A DNA stretch of 64,000 nt from Halpernia humi (GCF_900108025.1 NZ_FNUS01000006.1:1-64000); one strand, 5' to 3'; counted from the stretch's first letter, positions 18,203-27,704 are shown. Numbers and translations are program-made. The notes: generated by a model not told the origin, from the sequence alone.

Positions 18203-18280
18203 AAGACGAGTTGATTGATTATGTTTTTAAAATAAATAAAAAAATATACTAAACCGTCTGAACAAGACGGTTTTTTTAAT
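18194..18280 (+). promoter_or_regulatory. histidine attenuator: competing hairpins before hisG
   Basis: Four segments give three exclusive pairings. Segment 1 CTCATCT (18194-18200) pairs with segment 2 AGACGAG (18204-18210), six of seven bases, over an AAA loop. Segment 2 can instead pair with segment 3: AGACG (18204-18208) with CGTCT (18255-18259), then a bulged A and GTT with AAC (18252-18254). Segment 3 AAACCGTCT (18251-18259) pairs perfectly with segment 4 AGACGGTTT (18265-18273) as a terminator with a T-run. A ribosome stalled on the His codons covers segment 1, frees segment 2 and so blocks the terminator; a ribosome at the leader stop codon covers segment 2 and lets the terminator form. 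Confidence 0.75.
18251..18277 (+). terminator. attenuator terminator of the his operon
   Basis: A 9-bp perfect stem AAACCGTCT / AGACGGTTT with loop GAACA, followed by TTTT, ends 46 nt before hisG. It cannot belong to the upstream barrel gene alone, since a leader frame precedes it. Confidence 0.88.
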
Positions 18281-18322
18281 TTAAAATCTTAAAAATTTGT
18301 TCAGACTAATCTTAAAAATAAA

Positions 18323-19180
18323 ATGAACAAATTAAAAATTGCCATCCAAAAAAGCGGAAGATTAAGTGAAAAATCTCTAGAACTTTTGAGAGAATGTGGC
18401 ATCAATTTTCCCGATTTTAAATCTAAATTAAAAAATTCTGCGACTAATTTTCCGTTAGAAATTCTTTTTCTTCGGGACGATGATATTCCAAAATATGTGG
18501 AACAAAACATTGTTGACATCGGCATTATCGGTGAAAACGAAGTTTTAGAGCAGGAAAAGAATATTGAAGTCATTAAAAAATTAGGTTTCGCAAAATGCCG
18601 TCTTTCCTTAGCGGTAACAAACGATTCTATTTGTAATGATTTATCTTATTTTGAAGGAAAAAAAATTGCAACAAGTTATCCCAATATTTTAAAGAAATTT
18701 TTCCAAAAAGAGAATTTCACACCAGAAATTACCGAGATTTCCGGAAGTGTCGAGATTGCGCCAAGTATTGGTCTTGCAGATGCGATTGCAGATTTGGTGA
18801 GTTCTGGCGGAACACTTTTGCACAATGGTTTAAAGGAAGTTTTTGAAGTCTTAAAAAGTGAAGCGGTTCTGGTTTCTAATCCTAATCTAAATGCTGAAAC
18901 TTTAGAGATTTTAGAAAGATTATTATTTAGAATTCAAGCGGTTTTAAACTCTCGTGAAAATAAATATATTTTGCTCAATGCGCCTACCAAATCTTTGGCA
19001 GAAATTATAAAAGTTTTGCCAGGAATGAAATCGCCGACCGTTTTGCCACTTGCAGATCCGGAATGGAGTAGCGTGCATTCTGTGGTGCGCGAAAGTGAAT
19101 TTTGGGAAGTGATTGATGAATTGAAAAAATTTGGAGCAGAAGGAATTTTAGTAATTCCGATAGAAAAAATGGTTCTTTAA
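18323..19180 (+). CDS. hisG: ATP phosphoribosyltransferase, long form
   Basis: HisG condenses ATP and PRPP in the first, feedback-regulated step of histidine synthesis. At 285 aa it is the long form: catalytic periplasmic-binding-like domains (about 1-210; 'IAIQKSGRLSEKSLELL', 'VEIAPSIGLADAIADLVSSG' with the PRPP loop) and a C-terminal ACT-like allosteric domain (about 212-285; 'GMKSPTVLPLADPEW'), so no HisZ is needed. It heads the his operon, 43 nt after the attenuator T-run and 10 nt before hisD. Confidence 0.96.
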   Translation: MNKLKIAIQKSGRLSEKSLELLRECGINFPDFKSKLKNSATNFPLEILFLRDDDIPKYVEQNIVDIGIIGENEVLEQEKNIEVIKKLGFAKCRLSLAVTNDSICNDLSYFEGKKIATSYPNILKKFFQKENFTPEITEISGSVEIAPSIGLADAIADLVSSGGTLLHNGLKEVFEVLKSEAVLVSNPNLNAETLEILERLLFRIQAVLNSRENKYILLNAPTKSLAEIIKVLPGMKSPTVLPLADPEWSSVHSVVRESEFWEVIDELKKFGAEGILVIPIEKMVL

Positions 19181-19190
19181 AAATTTAATT

Positions 19191-20477
19191 ATGACAGATA
19201 ATATATTTAGATTTCCAGCCAAAAGTGAGTGGCTAACTTTATTACAAAGGCCGGCTTTAGAACGAAAAGATTTACGAAATTTAGTTCAGGACATTTTTAC
19301 AGAAGTTAAATTAAATGGCGATTCTGCCGTAAAAAGTTTTTCAGAAAAGTTTGATAATGTTTCAATTGATGAATTTTTAGTATCCAATCAAGAAATCGAA
19401 AAGGCTTCAGATGAAGTTCCAGAGGATTTAAAAAATGCCATTCAACTGGCAAAAGAAAATATTTTTAAATTTCATAAGTCTCAGCACCAGGAAATTAATA
19501 AAATTGAAACCCAGCCAGGAATTTCCTGTTGGCGCGAAAGCAGAGCGATTGAAAATGTCGGTTTGTATATTCCGGGCGGAACGGCGCCGCTTTTTTCCAC
19601 CATTTTAATGTTGGCAATTCCTGCAAAAATTGCAGGTTGTAAAAATATTATTCTTTGTACGCCACCGCAAAAAGATGGAAGTGTAAATCCTGCTATTTTG
19701 TTTACTGCCAACTTATGCGGCATCGAAAAAATTTATAAAGTCGGTGGTTCCCAAGCAATTGCGGCGATGACTTTTGGAACAGAAAGTATTTCTAAAGTCG
19801 ATAAAATTTTCGGTCCAGGAAATCAATATGTAACAGCGGCGAAAGTTTTAGCGCAAGATTTTGGTGTGGCGATTGATATGCCGGCTGGTCCAAGTGAGGT
19901 TTTAGTGATTGCAGATTCTAGCGCGATTGCTGAGTTTTGTGCGGCAGATTTATTATCGCAAGCCGAACACGGAATTGATTCGCAGGTTATTTTTATTGCG
20001 ACTGATGAAACTGTTTTTAATAAAACTTTAAAAGAAATTGAGGTTCAACTTGAACAACTTCCTAGAAACGAAATTGCAAGAAAAGCCGTAGAAAATAGCC
20101 GATTTATTTTGCTTAATTCTGTTGAAGATGCTATAAAATTGAGCAATCTTTACGCACCTGAACATTTGATTTTATCCATTCAAAATCCTGAAAATTATAC
20201 CGAAAAAATTACCAACGCAGGTTCTGTTTTCCTCGGAAATTACAGTCCAGAAGCGGCGGGTGATTATGCAACAGGAACTAATCACACCTTGCCAACAAAC
20301 GGTTTTGCGAGAAATTACAGCGGCGTTTCGCTAGATAGTTTTGTTAAAAGAATAACCTTTCAAAATTTAACGCAAAAAGGTTTGCAAAATATTGGGAAAT
20401 CTGTTGAATTAATGGCAGAAGCCGAAGGTTTATTCGCGCATAAAAATGCAGTTTCACTTCGCTTAAAATCTTTCTAA
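19191..20477 (+). CDS. hisD: histidinol dehydrogenase
   Basis: HisD oxidises L-histidinol to L-histidine in two NAD-dependent steps. Recognised from 'NVGLYIPGGTAPLFSTILML', 'VGGSQAIAAMTFGTES', 'DKIFGPGNQYV', the zinc/active-site region 'LLSQAEHGIDSQ' and 'YAPEHLIL'; 'GNYSPEAAGDYATGTNHTLP' completes the signature. The 428 aa is standard. It lies 10 nt after hisG and 1 nt before hisC. Confidence 0.97.
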   Translation: MTDNIFRFPAKSEWLTLLQRPALERKDLRNLVQDIFTEVKLNGDSAVKSFSEKFDNVSIDEFLVSNQEIEKASDEVPEDLKNAIQLAKENIFKFHKSQHQEINKIETQPGISCWRESRAIENVGLYIPGGTAPLFSTILMLAIPAKIAGCKNIILCTPPQKDGSVNPAILFTANLCGIEKIYKVGGSQAIAAMTFGTESISKVDKIFGPGNQYVTAAKVLAQDFGVAIDMPAGPSEVLVIADSSAIAEFCAADLLSQAEHGIDSQVIFIATDETVFNKTLKEIEVQLEQLPRNEIARKAVENSRFILLNSVEDAIKLSNLYAPEHLILSIQNPENYTEKITNAGSVFLGNYSPEAAGDYATGTNHTLPTNGFARNYSGVSLDSFVKRITFQNLTQKGLQNIGKSVELMAEAEGLFAHKNAVSLRLKSF

Positions 20478-20478
20478 A

Positions 20479-21516
20479 ATGGAATTTAATTTAAATAATT
20501 TAATTAGAGAAAACATCAAAAATCTCGTTCCTTATTCTAGTGCGAGAGATGAATTTTCTGCCGAAGAAGGCGTTTTTTTGGATGCAAATGAAAATCCTTT
20601 TGGTGATTATAACAGATATCCGGATCCGTATCAAAAAAAATTAAAAGCAAAAATTTCTGAATTTAAAAATATAAAATCTGAACAAATTTTTTTAGGAAAC
20701 GGAAGTGATGAAGTGATTGATTTGCTCTTGAGAATTTTCGCAGAACCGAAGAAAGATAAAATTTTAGTATTCAATCCCACTTACGGAATGTACCAAGTTT
20801 CTGCGAGTATTAATGATGTGGAAGTATTAGATTTTCCTTTAAACAAAGAATTTCAAATAGATTTTAATGAAGATTTAGAGAATATTTTAGAAGACAAAAA
20901 TCTAAAATTAGTGTTTATTTGCTCGCCCAATAATCCTTCAGGGAATTTAATTAAAGGCGAGACTATTGAGAAAATTTTAAATAATTTTAAAGGAATTGTG
21001 GTTGTAGATGAAGCCTACGAAGATTTCAGTACGGAAATATCTTGGCTAAATAAAATTAAAAATTATCCGAATTTGGTAGTCATGCAAACCTTTAGCAAAG
21101 CGTGGGGAATGGCGGGATTAAGAGTTGGGATGGCGTTTGCACAAGAAGAAATTATGGCGTTAATGAATAAAGTGAAACCGCCTTACAACATAAGTATTTT
21201 GAACCAGAACGAGGTTTTAAAAGAATTAAACCAAACAGAAAAATTTTCTCTAAGGCTAAAAGAAATCATAGATCAAAGAAATTTTTTAGAAAAGGAACTT
21301 CAAAATTTTTCTTTTGTTAAAAAAATATTTCCTTCAAATGCCAATTTTCTTTTGGTAGAAGTAGAAGATGCGAATTCACTCTATCAATATTTGGTTAACC
21401 AAAAAATTATTATCAGAAACCGAAATTCTGTTGTGAGAAATGCAGTGAGAATTACCATTGGAAGCGAAGTGGAAAACAAAACACTGTTAGATTATTTACA
21501 AAAATTTGAAAATTAA
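20479..21516 (+). CDS. hisC: histidinol-phosphate aminotransferase
   Basis: Fold-type I PLP aminotransferase that makes L-histidinol phosphate from imidazole-acetol phosphate and glutamate. It has 'LDANENPFGDYNRYPDP' near the N terminus, 'SPNNPSGN', 'VVVDEAYEDFS' and the Schiff-base lysine in 'TFSKAWGMAGLRVG'. The 345 aa and the position between hisD and hisB fix the assignment. An 88-nt gap to hisB holds a 25-codon frame and little else. Confidence 0.96.
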   Translation: MEFNLNNLIRENIKNLVPYSSARDEFSAEEGVFLDANENPFGDYNRYPDPYQKKLKAKISEFKNIKSEQIFLGNGSDEVIDLLLRIFAEPKKDKILVFNPTYGMYQVSASINDVEVLDFPLNKEFQIDFNEDLENILEDKNLKLVFICSPNNPSGNLIKGETIEKILNNFKGIVVVDEAYEDFSTEISWLNKIKNYPNLVVMQTFSKAWGMAGLRVGMAFAQEEIMALMNKVKPPYNISILNQNEVLKELNQTEKFSLRLKEIIDQRNFLEKELQNFSFVKKIFPSNANFLLVEVEDANSLYQYLVNQKIIIRNRNSVVRNAVRITIGSEVENKTLLDYLQKFEN

Positions 21517-21604
21517 AATGAAATCTCCATTAACAACTTTGCAAAAAAAATTGATCAAGTTTAAGGCGATTACATGTGACCATAAAAAAAATTAAAAACT
21601 ACAC

Positions 21605-22699
21605 ATGAAAAAAGTATTATTTATAGACCGCGACGGCACTTTAATTTTAGAACCGCCAACAGATTTTCAGGTGGATTCTTTAGAAAAATTAGAATTTTAC
21701 CCAAAAGTATTTCAAAATTTAACAAAAATTGCTACAGAATTGGATTATGATTTGGTGATGGTAACCAACCAAGACGGACTTGGAACGGAGAGTTTTCCGC
21801 AAGAAGATTTTGATTTGCCACATCAAAAAATGTTAGATGCTTTTAAAAATGAAGGCATTGTTTTTTCAGATATTTTAATTGATGATAGTTTTGAAGAAGA
21901 CAATTCACCGAACCGAAAACCACGAACAGGAATGTTGCAAAAGTACATTCACGGCAATTACGATTTAGAAAATTCTTACGTGATTGGCGACCGAAAAACA
22001 GATGTAGAGTTGGCGAAAAATTTAGGTTCAAAATCGATTTATTTAAATAAAGACATTTGCGAAAACGCCGATTTTAATACCAATAATTGGAATGAAATTT
22101 ATCAATTTTTAAAAAATATTCCAAGAAAAGCATTGGTAAAAAGAAATACCAACGAAACTAAAATTTCAATTGAATTAAATCTTGACGGTTCTGGAAAATC
22201 TAATATTGACACAGGTCTAGCATTTTTTGATCACATGCTCGAACAGATTTCAAAACATGGAAATTTTGATCTAAATGTAAAAGTTGATGGCGATTTAGTA
22301 GTGGACGAACACCACACCATTGAAGATACTGCGATTGTTTTGGGCGAATGTTTTTTGCAGGCTTTAGGAAGTAAAAAAGGAATTGAGCGCTATGCTTTTC
22401 TTTTGCCGATGGACGATTGTTTAGCGCAAATTGCGTTAGATTTTGGTGGCAGAAATTGGTTGGTTTGGGATGTTGAATTTAAACGGGAAAAAATTGGTGA
22501 AATGCCAACAGAAATGTTTTATCATTTTTTTAAATCTTTTTCAGATGCTTCAAAATCTAACATAAACATTAAATGCGAGGGCGAAAATGAACACCATAAA
22601 ATAGAATCAATTTTTAAGGCTTTTGCTAAAGTTTTAAAAGCCGCGGTGAAAATTGAGGGCAATAATTTCGCAATTCCAAGCACAAAAGGTTCCTTATGA
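21605..22699 (+). CDS. hisB: bifunctional histidinol-phosphatase / imidazoleglycerol-phosphate dehydratase
   Basis: Two-domain HisB. Residues 1-165 are a HAD-type histidinol phosphatase (DxD motif 'IDRDGTL' with Asp8 and Asp10; '[12 protein letters not shown]'). Residues 170-364 are the Mn-dependent IGP dehydratase ('[19 protein letters not shown]', '[15 protein letters not shown]', '[17 protein letters not shown]'). The fusion is as in enteric HisB. Its end overlaps the hisH start by 4 nt (ATGA). Confidence 0.97.
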   Translation: MKKVLFIDRDGTLILEPPTDFQVDSLEKLEFYPKVFQNLTKIATELDYDLVMVTNQDGLGTESFPQEDFDLPHQKMLDAFKNEGIVFSDILIDDSFEEDNSPNRKPRTGMLQKYIHGNYDLENSYVIGDRKTDVELAKNLGSKSIYLNKDICENADFNTNNWNEIYQFLKNIPRKALVKRNTNETKISIELNLDGSGKSNIDTGLAFFDHMLEQISKHGNFDLNVKVDGDLVVDEHHTIEDTAIVLGECFLQALGSKKGIERYAFLLPMDDCLAQIALDFGGRNWLVWDVEFKREKIGEMPTEMFYHFFKSFSDASKSNINIKCEGENEHHKIESIFKAFAKVLKAAVKIEGNNFAIPSTKGSL

Positions 22700-23277
22700 T
22701 TGCAATTATAGATTACGGCGCAGGAAATATAAAATCTGTAGAAAACGCCATCGAAAAATTGGGTTTTGAAACCATTTTAACTTCCGATTTTGATGAGATC
22801 AGAAATGCTGAAAAAATTATTTTTCCAGGTGTTGGCGAAGCATCCACGGCGATGAAATTTTTAAAAGAGAAAAATTTAGATATTTTAATTCCAACTTTAA
22901 CACAGCCTTTTTTGGGGATTTGTCTCGGTCAGCAATTGCTTTGCAGTTATTCCGAGGAAAATAATACCGAATGTTTAGGCATTTTTGACGTAAAGGTGAA
23001 GCAATTTCCAAGCACTGAAATTGTGCCGCACATGGGTTGGAATAATCTATCAAATTTAAAAGGTGATTTATTTAAATGCGTTTCAGAAGCAGATGATTTT
23101 TATTTTGTACACAGTTTTTATTGTGAATTGAGTGAAAATACGAGTTCTGAATGTAATTATATTTTGCCGTTCAGCGCGAGTTTGCAAAAAAATAACTTTT
23201 ATGGAATGCAATTTCATCCGGAAAAATCGGGCGATATTGGTTCAAAAGTTTTAGAAAATTTTTTAAATTTAAATTAA
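22696..23277 (+). CDS. hisH: imidazole glycerol phosphate synthase, glutaminase subunit
   Basis: Class I glutamine amidotransferase that supplies ammonia to HisF. The nucleophile Cys is in '[11 protein letters not shown]', and the His-Glu pair is in '[13 protein letters not shown]'; '[18 protein letters not shown]' marks the N terminus. It overlaps hisB by 4 nt and shares one base with the hisA ATG, a sign of coupled translation. Confidence 0.96.
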   Translation: MIAIIDYGAGNIKSVENAIEKLGFETILTSDFDEIRNAEKIIFPGVGEASTAMKFLKEKNLDILIPTLTQPFLGICLGQQLLCSYSEENNTECLGIFDVKVKQFPSTEIVPHMGWNNLSNLKGDLFKCVSEADDFYFVHSFYCELSENTSSECNYILPFSASLQKNNFYGMQFHPEKSGDIGSKVLENFLNLN

Positions 23278-23990
23278 TGAAAATAATACCTGCCATCGAT
23301 ATCATCGACGGAAAATGCGTTCGGCTTTCGAAAGGCGATTACGATACCAAGAAAATTTACAATGAAAATCCCGTAGAAGTGGCGAAAGAATTTGAAGCAA
23401 ACGGCATCAAATATTTACATTTGGTAGATTTGGACGGTGCAAAATCTCGCACCATTGTAAATGCAAAAGTCTTAGAAAAAATAGCCAATGAAACCAATTT
23501 AAAAATTGACTTTGGTGGCGGAATAAAATCTGAAAAAGATTTGGAAACCGCTTTTAATGCTGGCGCAAATCAAATTACAATCGGAAGCATCGCCGTTGAA
23601 AACAGAGAAATTTGTTTGGATTGGATTTCTAAATATGGCGCAGAAAAAATTATTCTTGGCGCCGATTGTTTGGATCGAAAAATTAAAACTTCGGGTTGGT
23701 TAACGGACTCAAATTTAGATGTCATAAATTTCATTCAATCTTATCAAAAAGTGGGTATTCAAAGTGTAATTTGCACCGATATTTCTAAAGATGGAATGTT
23801 GGAGGGGCCGTCTTTTCAATTGTATGAAGATATTCTGAATGATTGTAAAATTGATTTAATTGCAAGTGGCGGAATTTCAAACGCTGCAGATTTAGAACAG
23901 TTAAAAAAGATAAATTGCAGCGGCGCAATCATCGGAAAAGCCTTGTATGAAAACAAAATAAGTTTCAAGGAACTTCAAAAATTTCTTTAA
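23277..23990 (+). CDS. hisA: ProFAR isomerase (phosphoribosylformimino-AICAR-P isomerase)
   Basis: (beta/alpha)8-barrel isomerase opening the ribose of ProFAR. '[20 protein letters not shown]' carries the first catalytic Asp, '[13 protein letters not shown]' and '[15 protein letters not shown]' are the two phosphate-binding repeats, and '[13 protein letters not shown]' has the second catalytic Asp. The start ATG overlaps the hisH stop by 1 nt, and hisF starts 2 nt after its end. Confidence 0.96.
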   Translation: MKIIPAIDIIDGKCVRLSKGDYDTKKIYNENPVEVAKEFEANGIKYLHLVDLDGAKSRTIVNAKVLEKIANETNLKIDFGGGIKSEKDLETAFNAGANQITIGSIAVENREICLDWISKYGAEKIILGADCLDRKIKTSGWLTDSNLDVINFIQSYQKVGIQSVICTDISKDGMLEGPSFQLYEDILNDCKIDLIASGGISNAADLEQLKKINCSGAIIGKALYENKISFKELQKFL

Positions 23991-23992
23991 AA

Positions 23993-24745
23993 ATGTTGAA
24001 AAAAAGAATCATTCCATGTTTGGATATCAAAGATGGCAGAACGGTAAAAGGAATCAATTTTGTCGGACTTCGAGATGCCGGAAATCCCGTAGAATTAGCA
24101 AAAGAATATTCCGAACAGGGCGCAGATGAATTGGTTTTTTTGGATATTTCTGCAACAGACGAAAAGCGTAAAACCTTGATTCATTTGGTAGAAGAATTAA
24201 GTAAAGAAATAAATATTCCTTTCACCGTCGGCGGCGGAATTTCGACCTTAAATGATGTTGATTTATTGCTAAAAGCAGGCGCAGACAAAGTTTCACTCAA
24301 TTCTTCGGTCGTTAAAAATCCTAAATTAATTTCAGATATTTCACAAAGATTTGGAAATCAATGTGTAGTTGTTGCGGTAGATTCTAAACAATTTGAAACG
24401 CAAGATTTTGTCTTCGTGAATGGTGGAAAAATTAAAACCGATTTCCAAACTTTGGATTGGATAAAAAGGGCTGAAGAACTTGGTGCAGGCGAAATTCTTT
24501 TAACTTCAATGGATTTTGACGGAACGAAACAGGGTTTTGATGTTCGTTTGCTAAAACAGGTTTCAGAAATTTGTAATTTACCCTTAATTGCTTCGGGCGG
24601 CGCGGGAAAAATTGAAGATTTCACTGAAGTCTTTTCAAAAACTAATGCAACAGGCGCTTTGGCAGCAAGTATTTTTCACTTTGGTGAAGTGCAAATTCCT
24701 GAATTAAAATTAAATTTAAAACAAAATAAAATTCCCGTAAGATGA
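23993..24745 (+). CDS. hisF: imidazole glycerol phosphate synthase, cyclase subunit
   Basis: HisF barrel that closes the imidazole ring with ammonia from HisH, releasing IGP and AICAR. Key regions are '[19 protein letters not shown]' (catalytic Asp11 equivalent), '[14 protein letters not shown]', '[15 protein letters not shown]' (second catalytic Asp) and '[13 protein letters not shown]'. It is 250 aa and overlaps hisIE by 4 nt. Confidence 0.97.
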   Translation: MLKKRIIPCLDIKDGRTVKGINFVGLRDAGNPVELAKEYSEQGADELVFLDISATDEKRKTLIHLVEELSKEINIPFTVGGGISTLNDVDLLLKAGADKVSLNSSVVKNPKLISDISQRFGNQCVVVAVDSKQFETQDFVFVNGGKIKTDFQTLDWIKRAEELGAGEILLTSMDFDGTKQGFDVRLLKQVSEICNLPLIASGGAGKIEDFTEVFSKTNATGALAASIFHFGEVQIPELKLNLKQNKIPVR

Positions 24746-25329
24746 TGATAGATTTCGAAAAAAGCAATGGATTAGTTCCTGTAATTGTGCAAGATTGGCT
24801 CACTTTGCAAGTGTTGATGTTGGGTTATATGAATCCTGAAGCCTACGAAAAAACGCTTGAAGATGGTAGAATTCATTTTTTTAGCAGAACAAAAAATAGA
24901 ATTTGGCTAAAAGGCGAAACTTCAGAAAATTATTTATTTGTAAAAAATATTAAAAAAGATTGCGATTCTGATGCGCTTTTAATTTTAGCAAAACCCACAA
25001 ATTCTGTCTGTCACACAGGAAGTTTCAGTTGTTTTGATGAAAAAAATGACAAAGGTTTTTTGTATGAATTAGAAGAAAAAATTTCAAAACGAATTGACGA
25101 AAAAACTGAAAATTCTTACACTTATGATTTATTTAAAAGAGGCATCAATAAAGTCGCCCAAAAAGTAGGAGAGGAAGCCGTAGAACTTGTAATAGAAGCA
25201 AAAGACAATGATAAAAATTTGTTTTTAAACGAAGCGGCAGATTTGATGTACCATTATTTAATTCTTTTAAAAGCGAAGAATTTTAAATTGGAAGATGTGG
25301 AAAAAATCTTGGTTGAGCGGGATAAATAA
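24742..25329 (+). CDS. hisIE: phosphoribosyl-AMP cyclohydrolase / phosphoribosyl-ATP pyrophosphatase
   Basis: Fused HisI-HisE catalysing steps 2 and 3 of histidine synthesis. The HisI domain (about 1-105) has '[19 protein letters not shown]', '[19 protein letters not shown]' and the zinc-type 'DCDSDALL' and '[11 protein letters not shown]'; the HisE domain (about 110-195) has '[15 protein letters not shown]' and '[13 protein letters not shown]'. The start MM is on overlapping ATGATG. It ends the his operon; a large inverted repeat follows. Confidence 0.96.
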   Translation: MMIDFEKSNGLVPVIVQDWLTLQVLMLGYMNPEAYEKTLEDGRIHFFSRTKNRIWLKGETSENYLFVKNIKKDCDSDALLILAKPTNSVCHTGSFSCFDEKNDKGFLYELEEKISKRIDEKTENSYTYDLFKRGINKVAQKVGEEAVELVIEAKDNDKNLFLNEAADLMYHYLILLKAKNFKLEDVEKILVERDK

Positions 25330-25367
25330 GAGTTTGTTTAAAGATAAACTATCCATCATAAATTTTC

Positions 25368-25441
25368 TTTTCCCAACCCTAAAGGGAGGGAAATTTATCG
25401 CAAAATTTAAACAAAATGACACCCTTTAGGGTCGGGGAAAA
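25368..25441. repeat. long imperfect inverted repeat after hisIE
   Basis: The arm at 25368-25386 (TTTTCCCAACCCTAAAGGG) matches the reverse complement of 25422-25441 (CCCTTTAGGGTCGGGGAAAA), apart from one substitution and one inserted base. The 35-nt loop is A/T-rich. It could fold in RNA at the end of the his transcript, but it looks like a dispersed intergenic palindrome as well. Confidence 0.65.
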
Positions 25442-25530
25442 TTTTTTGTTAAAATTTAAAAAATCACTAAAAATATAGCCGGTTAATGATGTTTTTGAAT
25501 ATTCTTGTATTCGTTGCTAATGAATTTAAT

Positions 25531-25563
25531 AAAAAAACCCCGAAGAAAACTTCGGGATTTTAA
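25531..25563. terminator. bidirectional terminator between his operon and rplT
   Basis: CCCGAAG (25539-25545), loop AAAA and CTTCGGG (25550-25556) have an A7 run on the left and a short T-run on the right. The better T-tract is on the minus strand, where it ends the rpmI-rplT transcript. Confidence 0.85.
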
Positions 25564-25585
25564 TATTGATAACAAAAATTTTTAT

Positions 25586-25933
25586 TTATTTTTTAATTTG
25601 GTCAACGATTGCTTTGAACGCTTCAGGATGATTCATTGCTAAATCTGCTAAAACTTTTCTGTTCAACTCAATGTTATTCTTCTTCATCGCGCCCATAAAT
25701 TGGCTGTAAGTCATTCCATATTCTCTGGCACCCGCGTTGATACGCATAATCCATAGACTTCTGAAACTTCTCTTTTTCTCTTTTCTCCCGCGGTAAGCAT
25801 ATTCCATTGCTTTTTCCACGGCGTTTTTAGCGACAGTCCATACATTTTTTCTTCTAGCGAAAAAACCTTTGGCTTGCTTCATTACTTTTTTTCTACGCGC
25901 TCTAGACGCTACAGAATTGACTGATCTTGGCAT
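25586..25933 (-). CDS. rplT: 50S ribosomal protein L20
   Basis: L20 binds 23S rRNA early in 50S assembly. '[20 protein letters not shown]', the basic first half and the conserved '[16 protein letters not shown]'-type stretch (here [20 protein letters not shown]) define it; its 115 aa is normal. It is preceded by rpmI with a rather long 120-nt spacer and ended by the terminator at 25531-25563. In other bacteria L20 represses its own operon; no such site could be defined here. Confidence 0.97.
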   Translation of the reverse strand: MPRSVNSVASRARRKKVMKQAKGFFARRKNVWTVAKNAVEKAMEYAYRGRKEKKRSFRSLWIMRINAGAREYGMTYSQFMGAMKKNNIELNRKVLADLAMNHPEAFKAIVDQIKK

Positions 25934-26053
25934 AATTAAATTTGTTTTTTTGAAAAGGGCGGCAAATTATTTCATTGCACTTGGTTGCACCGTTTCAGGG
26001 TTAAATTTTTTGAAATTGTTGAATTTCTATAAACCGATTGAGATTTATAAAAA

Positions 26054-26251
26054 CTACTTTAAAGCTAATTGGCGTAAAACACTTTTCTCGTCCACTTTCG
26101 CAACATAAGAAGTTTGCGTAAGATTTCTCTTTTGCTTAGTTTCTTTTTTAGTTAAGATGTGACTTTTGAAAGCACCTTTTCTTTTAATTTTACCAGTTCC
26201 GGTAAGCTTAAAACGCTTTTTAGCACCTGATTTAGTTTTTAATTTTGGCAT
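26054..26251 (-). CDS. rpmI: 50S ribosomal protein L35
   Basis: Short basic protein of 65 aa with the L35 signature '[20 protein letters not shown]' and '[14 protein letters not shown]'. It is first in the rpmI-rplT pair. Unusually, infC is not directly upstream: an orphan gene and a terminator lie between (26666-27732), so rpmI must have its own promoter within 26252-26665. Confidence 0.96.
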   Translation of the reverse strand: MPKLKTKSGAKKRFKLTGTGKIKRKGAFKSHILTKKETKQKRNLTQTSYVAKVDEKSVLRQLALK

Positions 26252-26665
26252 TTTTGCTTAATTTATATTTTGTTATCAATATCTTTTTCTACATGCAAAC
26301 GCCTCTTCACAGAAATGTCCACATTTTTCAGACTGCAAAAGTACGAAATTTTGCGGAAATATGAAAAGATAATTTCGTTTTTGAAAAGGATTGTTTTAGA
26401 TTGTTTTAAAATTGATAAATTTTTAAAGCTTTTATTTTTTAGGAGCAAGAAGATTTGTCATTTGTTCGAAGATTGGTCCCGCTTTCCACTATATCCCGCC
26501 GCGGCGGGGATGTCGTTTCAATCGGGGCTAGGAAGTGGGTTTTTGTTTCTTTGAAGGGAAGAATGTTTTTTAATTAAAAAACTGTTTTTTTTGAGTTAGC
26601 AAGTTTTGTTAAACATTATAATTTTGTCAAGGCTTAAAAATCTGAAGATTGACTGTAACTTTTGC
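26252..26665. other. intergenic region between rpmI and an orphan gene
   Basis: This 414-nt spacer lies between the rpmI start and the stop of the orphan gene at 26666. It should hold the promoter of rpmI-rplT. It contains a GC-rich dispersed palindrome (26474-26560). No coding frame with family likeness and no r-protein leader structure could be recognised. Confidence 0.6.
26474..26560 (-). repeat. GC-rich dispersed palindromic repeat, copy 1
   Basis: The core CCCGCCGCGGCGGG is a perfect 14-nt palindrome. Read on the minus strand the element runs TTCCCTTCAAA ... TAGCCCCGAT ... CATCCCCGCC ... AGCGGGACC. The same order of blocks recurs at 46288-46372 and, weaker, at 31107-31172. Its GC content stands far above the surroundings. 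Confidence 0.75.
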
Positions 26666-27619
26666 CTACGAGACAAAAGATTCTTCAATAAAATCTATAT
26701 ATATCTTTGTTGTATTGTATAACAAATCGTAATAAAAGTAAGCGTGTTTTTTTAAATCTTCGCTTATTATGTCTAAATTATAAATTTTTATATTTCCATC
26801 CCCAATATCTAATTTTCTAGTTCCTGTATCTCTTTTGTAAGTATTTTCTCCTATTTTTGACCAAGTTTTTTGCCATATAAAACTACCAAAAGAAATAGTT
26901 GGAGGATGTAAAAGTGGATTAACAAAATTGTTGAAAATCAATATTTTACGAATTTTTTTACTACTGATTTTTTCAAAAATAATTAATTTATATTCTGGTT
27001 CTTCGCAATAACCTTTACGAAAATTTTTTCTGCAAGATGAATAATCATTTTCAATTCCCAGAAATAAGTTTTCTTTGAATTGTCTATACTTAATAATTTT
27101 TTTTCCAGAACTATATTTTTCTGAAAAACTTGGAAATTTTAAGTCTAACAAATCCTGATAATAATTAATCCACGCTTCAGAATTAAAAAATGGATTATTA
27201 ACCATTTTATATATTACTTTTTCTTTAGGTACAATTAAGTCATCAAAACTATCAAATCGAGATATTTTTTGAAAACTTTCAACTTCTTTTTGATTTGCCC
27301 AAAAAACTTCTTTTGATAAATTCTCAATTTCAAATCTCTTTTTTGTTAGTTCATCTGAATGATCCATTGTTCCATCAGAAAAACTCCAAAGATTATAATC
27401 AAAATTAACTTCATCTAAATCTATAGAAAATATTAACTTTGAGAAACGTTCCTTTAAAAAATTCTCATATAATCTTAAATCTATATATTTTTCAAGTGGG
27501 TTTAAAGTTTTTATGTAAAACGAAGATTCTAAATAAGTATTTTGAACCTTGTAAAAGTAATGAAGTATTTTTTCAATAAATAGATTTTCATCTAATTCTA
27601 TGTGGGCAAATTTATTCAT
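26666..27619 (-). CDS. orphan protein of unknown function between infC and rpmI
   Basis: I do not recognise this 317-aa protein. It has no signal peptide or membrane segment, is rich in Phe, Tyr, Lys and Asn, and looks like a soluble cytoplasmic protein. The start is the ATG of MNKFAHIELDE. Upstream a -7-like TATTTTTG can be read on the minus strand, about 40 nt before the ATG. It is very AT-rich compared with its ribosomal neighbours and splits the usual infC-rpmI-rplT group, with a terminator just before it (27705-27732), so it is probably a later arrival with its own promoter. Confidence 0.7.
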   Translation of the reverse strand: MNKFAHIELDENLFIEKILHYFYKVQNTYLESSFYIKTLNPLEKYIDLRLYENFLKERFSKLIFSIDLDEVNFDYNLWSFSDGTMDHSDELTKKRFEIENLSKEVFWANQKEVESFQKISRFDSFDDLIVPKEKVIYKMVNNPFFNSEAWINYYQDLLDLKFPSFSEKYSSGKKIIKYRQFKENLFLGIENDYSSCRKNFRKGYCEEPEYKLIIFEKISSKKIRKILIFNNFVNPLLHPPTISFGSFIWQKTWSKIGENTYKRDTGTRKLDIGDGNIKIYNLDIISEDLKKHAYFYYDLLYNTTKIYIDFIEESFVS

Positions 27620-27704
27620 AGGGTTTACATACTTGTTTTCAATATTATCACAAAAATATAAATGTAAGTAAATTTTTGAATCTGGATAATATCAAATTTT
27701 CCAT

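Noticed and set aside
26270-26554. 94-aa frame in the rpmI upstream region
   Set aside because: It runs through the GC-rich dispersed repeat and shows no conserved motif; likely chance.
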